DNA from: an uncultured Prevotella sp.
GTDB lineage: Bacteria; Bacteroidota; Bacteroidia; Bacteroidales; Bacteroidaceae
NCBI GenBank assembly: GCA_945833995.1
Contig: CAMAGM010000005.1
Coordinates: 1-42,280 of the forward strand
Length of the DNA: 42,280 bases
Direction of reading: 5' to 3'
Shown here in pieces: positions 42,240-42,280 of the stretch (position 1 is its first letter; each line of letters starts with the position of its first letter). A program made the translations under genes and the position numbers. The notes under the pieces are model-generated. The model had not been told where the DNA came from. It did no database searches and saw nothing but the letters and a program-made list of their open reading frames with translations.

Positions 42240-42280
42240 ATATGTATAAAGGGTTAAGGGCATGACCAATACGGCCATGC

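Overview
The window looks like chromosomal DNA of a Bacteroidales bacterium, most likely a Prevotella-type member of the Prevotellaceae. The signs are repeated promoters of the Bacteroidetes form TTG-N19/20-TAnnTTTG, lipoproteins with late lipobox cysteines, a short SerA of the type seen in this order, a C11 (clostripain-family) lipoprotein, a lipoprotein-type Omp85 protein, and the AT-rich short tandem repeats common in Prevotella intergenic DNA. This is inferred from reading the sequence; no database was searched.

Layout. 9-2126: binding protein and permease of a FecB/FecCD (siderophore, heme or cobalamin) ABC importer. 2127-2947: a gene-free tract with a strict 22-bp repeat array, a long imperfect inverted repeat and several hairpins. 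2948-3676: a decayed AAA-ATPase/PD-(D/E)XK gene. 3897-16170: an exopolysaccharide locus. One glycosyltransferase gene faces right; ten genes face left in one tightly packed operon (receiver protein, phosphoglycosyl transferase, TolC-like protein, Wzz/BY-kinase-like co-polymerase, Wzy/ligase-like protein, five GT2 glycosyltransferases). 16403-17896: xylulokinase. 17958-21294: manC-gmd-fcl, the whole route from mannose-1-phosphate to GDP-L-fucose, probably feeding fucose to the glycosyltransferases. 21353-25204: glnS, a TPR protein and a DedA protein in one operon. 25269-30410: C11 protease lipoprotein, diverging from a GH25 lysozyme, a zinc-ribbon membrane protein and a helix-hairpin-helix/beta-barrel protein. 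30409-30587: a 179-bp palindromic element that supplies the stop codons of both genes flanking it. 30586-36314: SpoU methyltransferase, Omp85-family lipoprotein, small lipoprotein, WalJ-like metallo-hydrolase, DEAD-box helicase. 36447-40491: serC-serA-DUF1015-IMPACT. 40539-40626: tRNA-Ser(CGA). 40809-42239: a DegT-family sugar aminotransferase gene carrying four different short tandem repeats in frame.

How it fits together. The receiver protein at the head of the exopolysaccharide operon, and a receiver-like N-terminal domain on the next gene product that lacks the phosphorylatable Asp, suggest that polymer initiation is under signalling control. The phosphoglycosyl transferase would load the first sugar on undecaprenyl phosphate, GT2 enzymes would extend it, the Wzy-like and Wzz-like proteins would polymerise it and set its length, and the TolC-like protein may take part in export. 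No flippase and no Wza-type exporter are in the window.

Most unusual points: the in-frame tandem repeats in the DegT gene, the 179-bp palindrome, the 22-bp-phased array next to a long inverted repeat, and the receiver/phosphoglycosyl transferase pairing with an acidic CPTC insertion.
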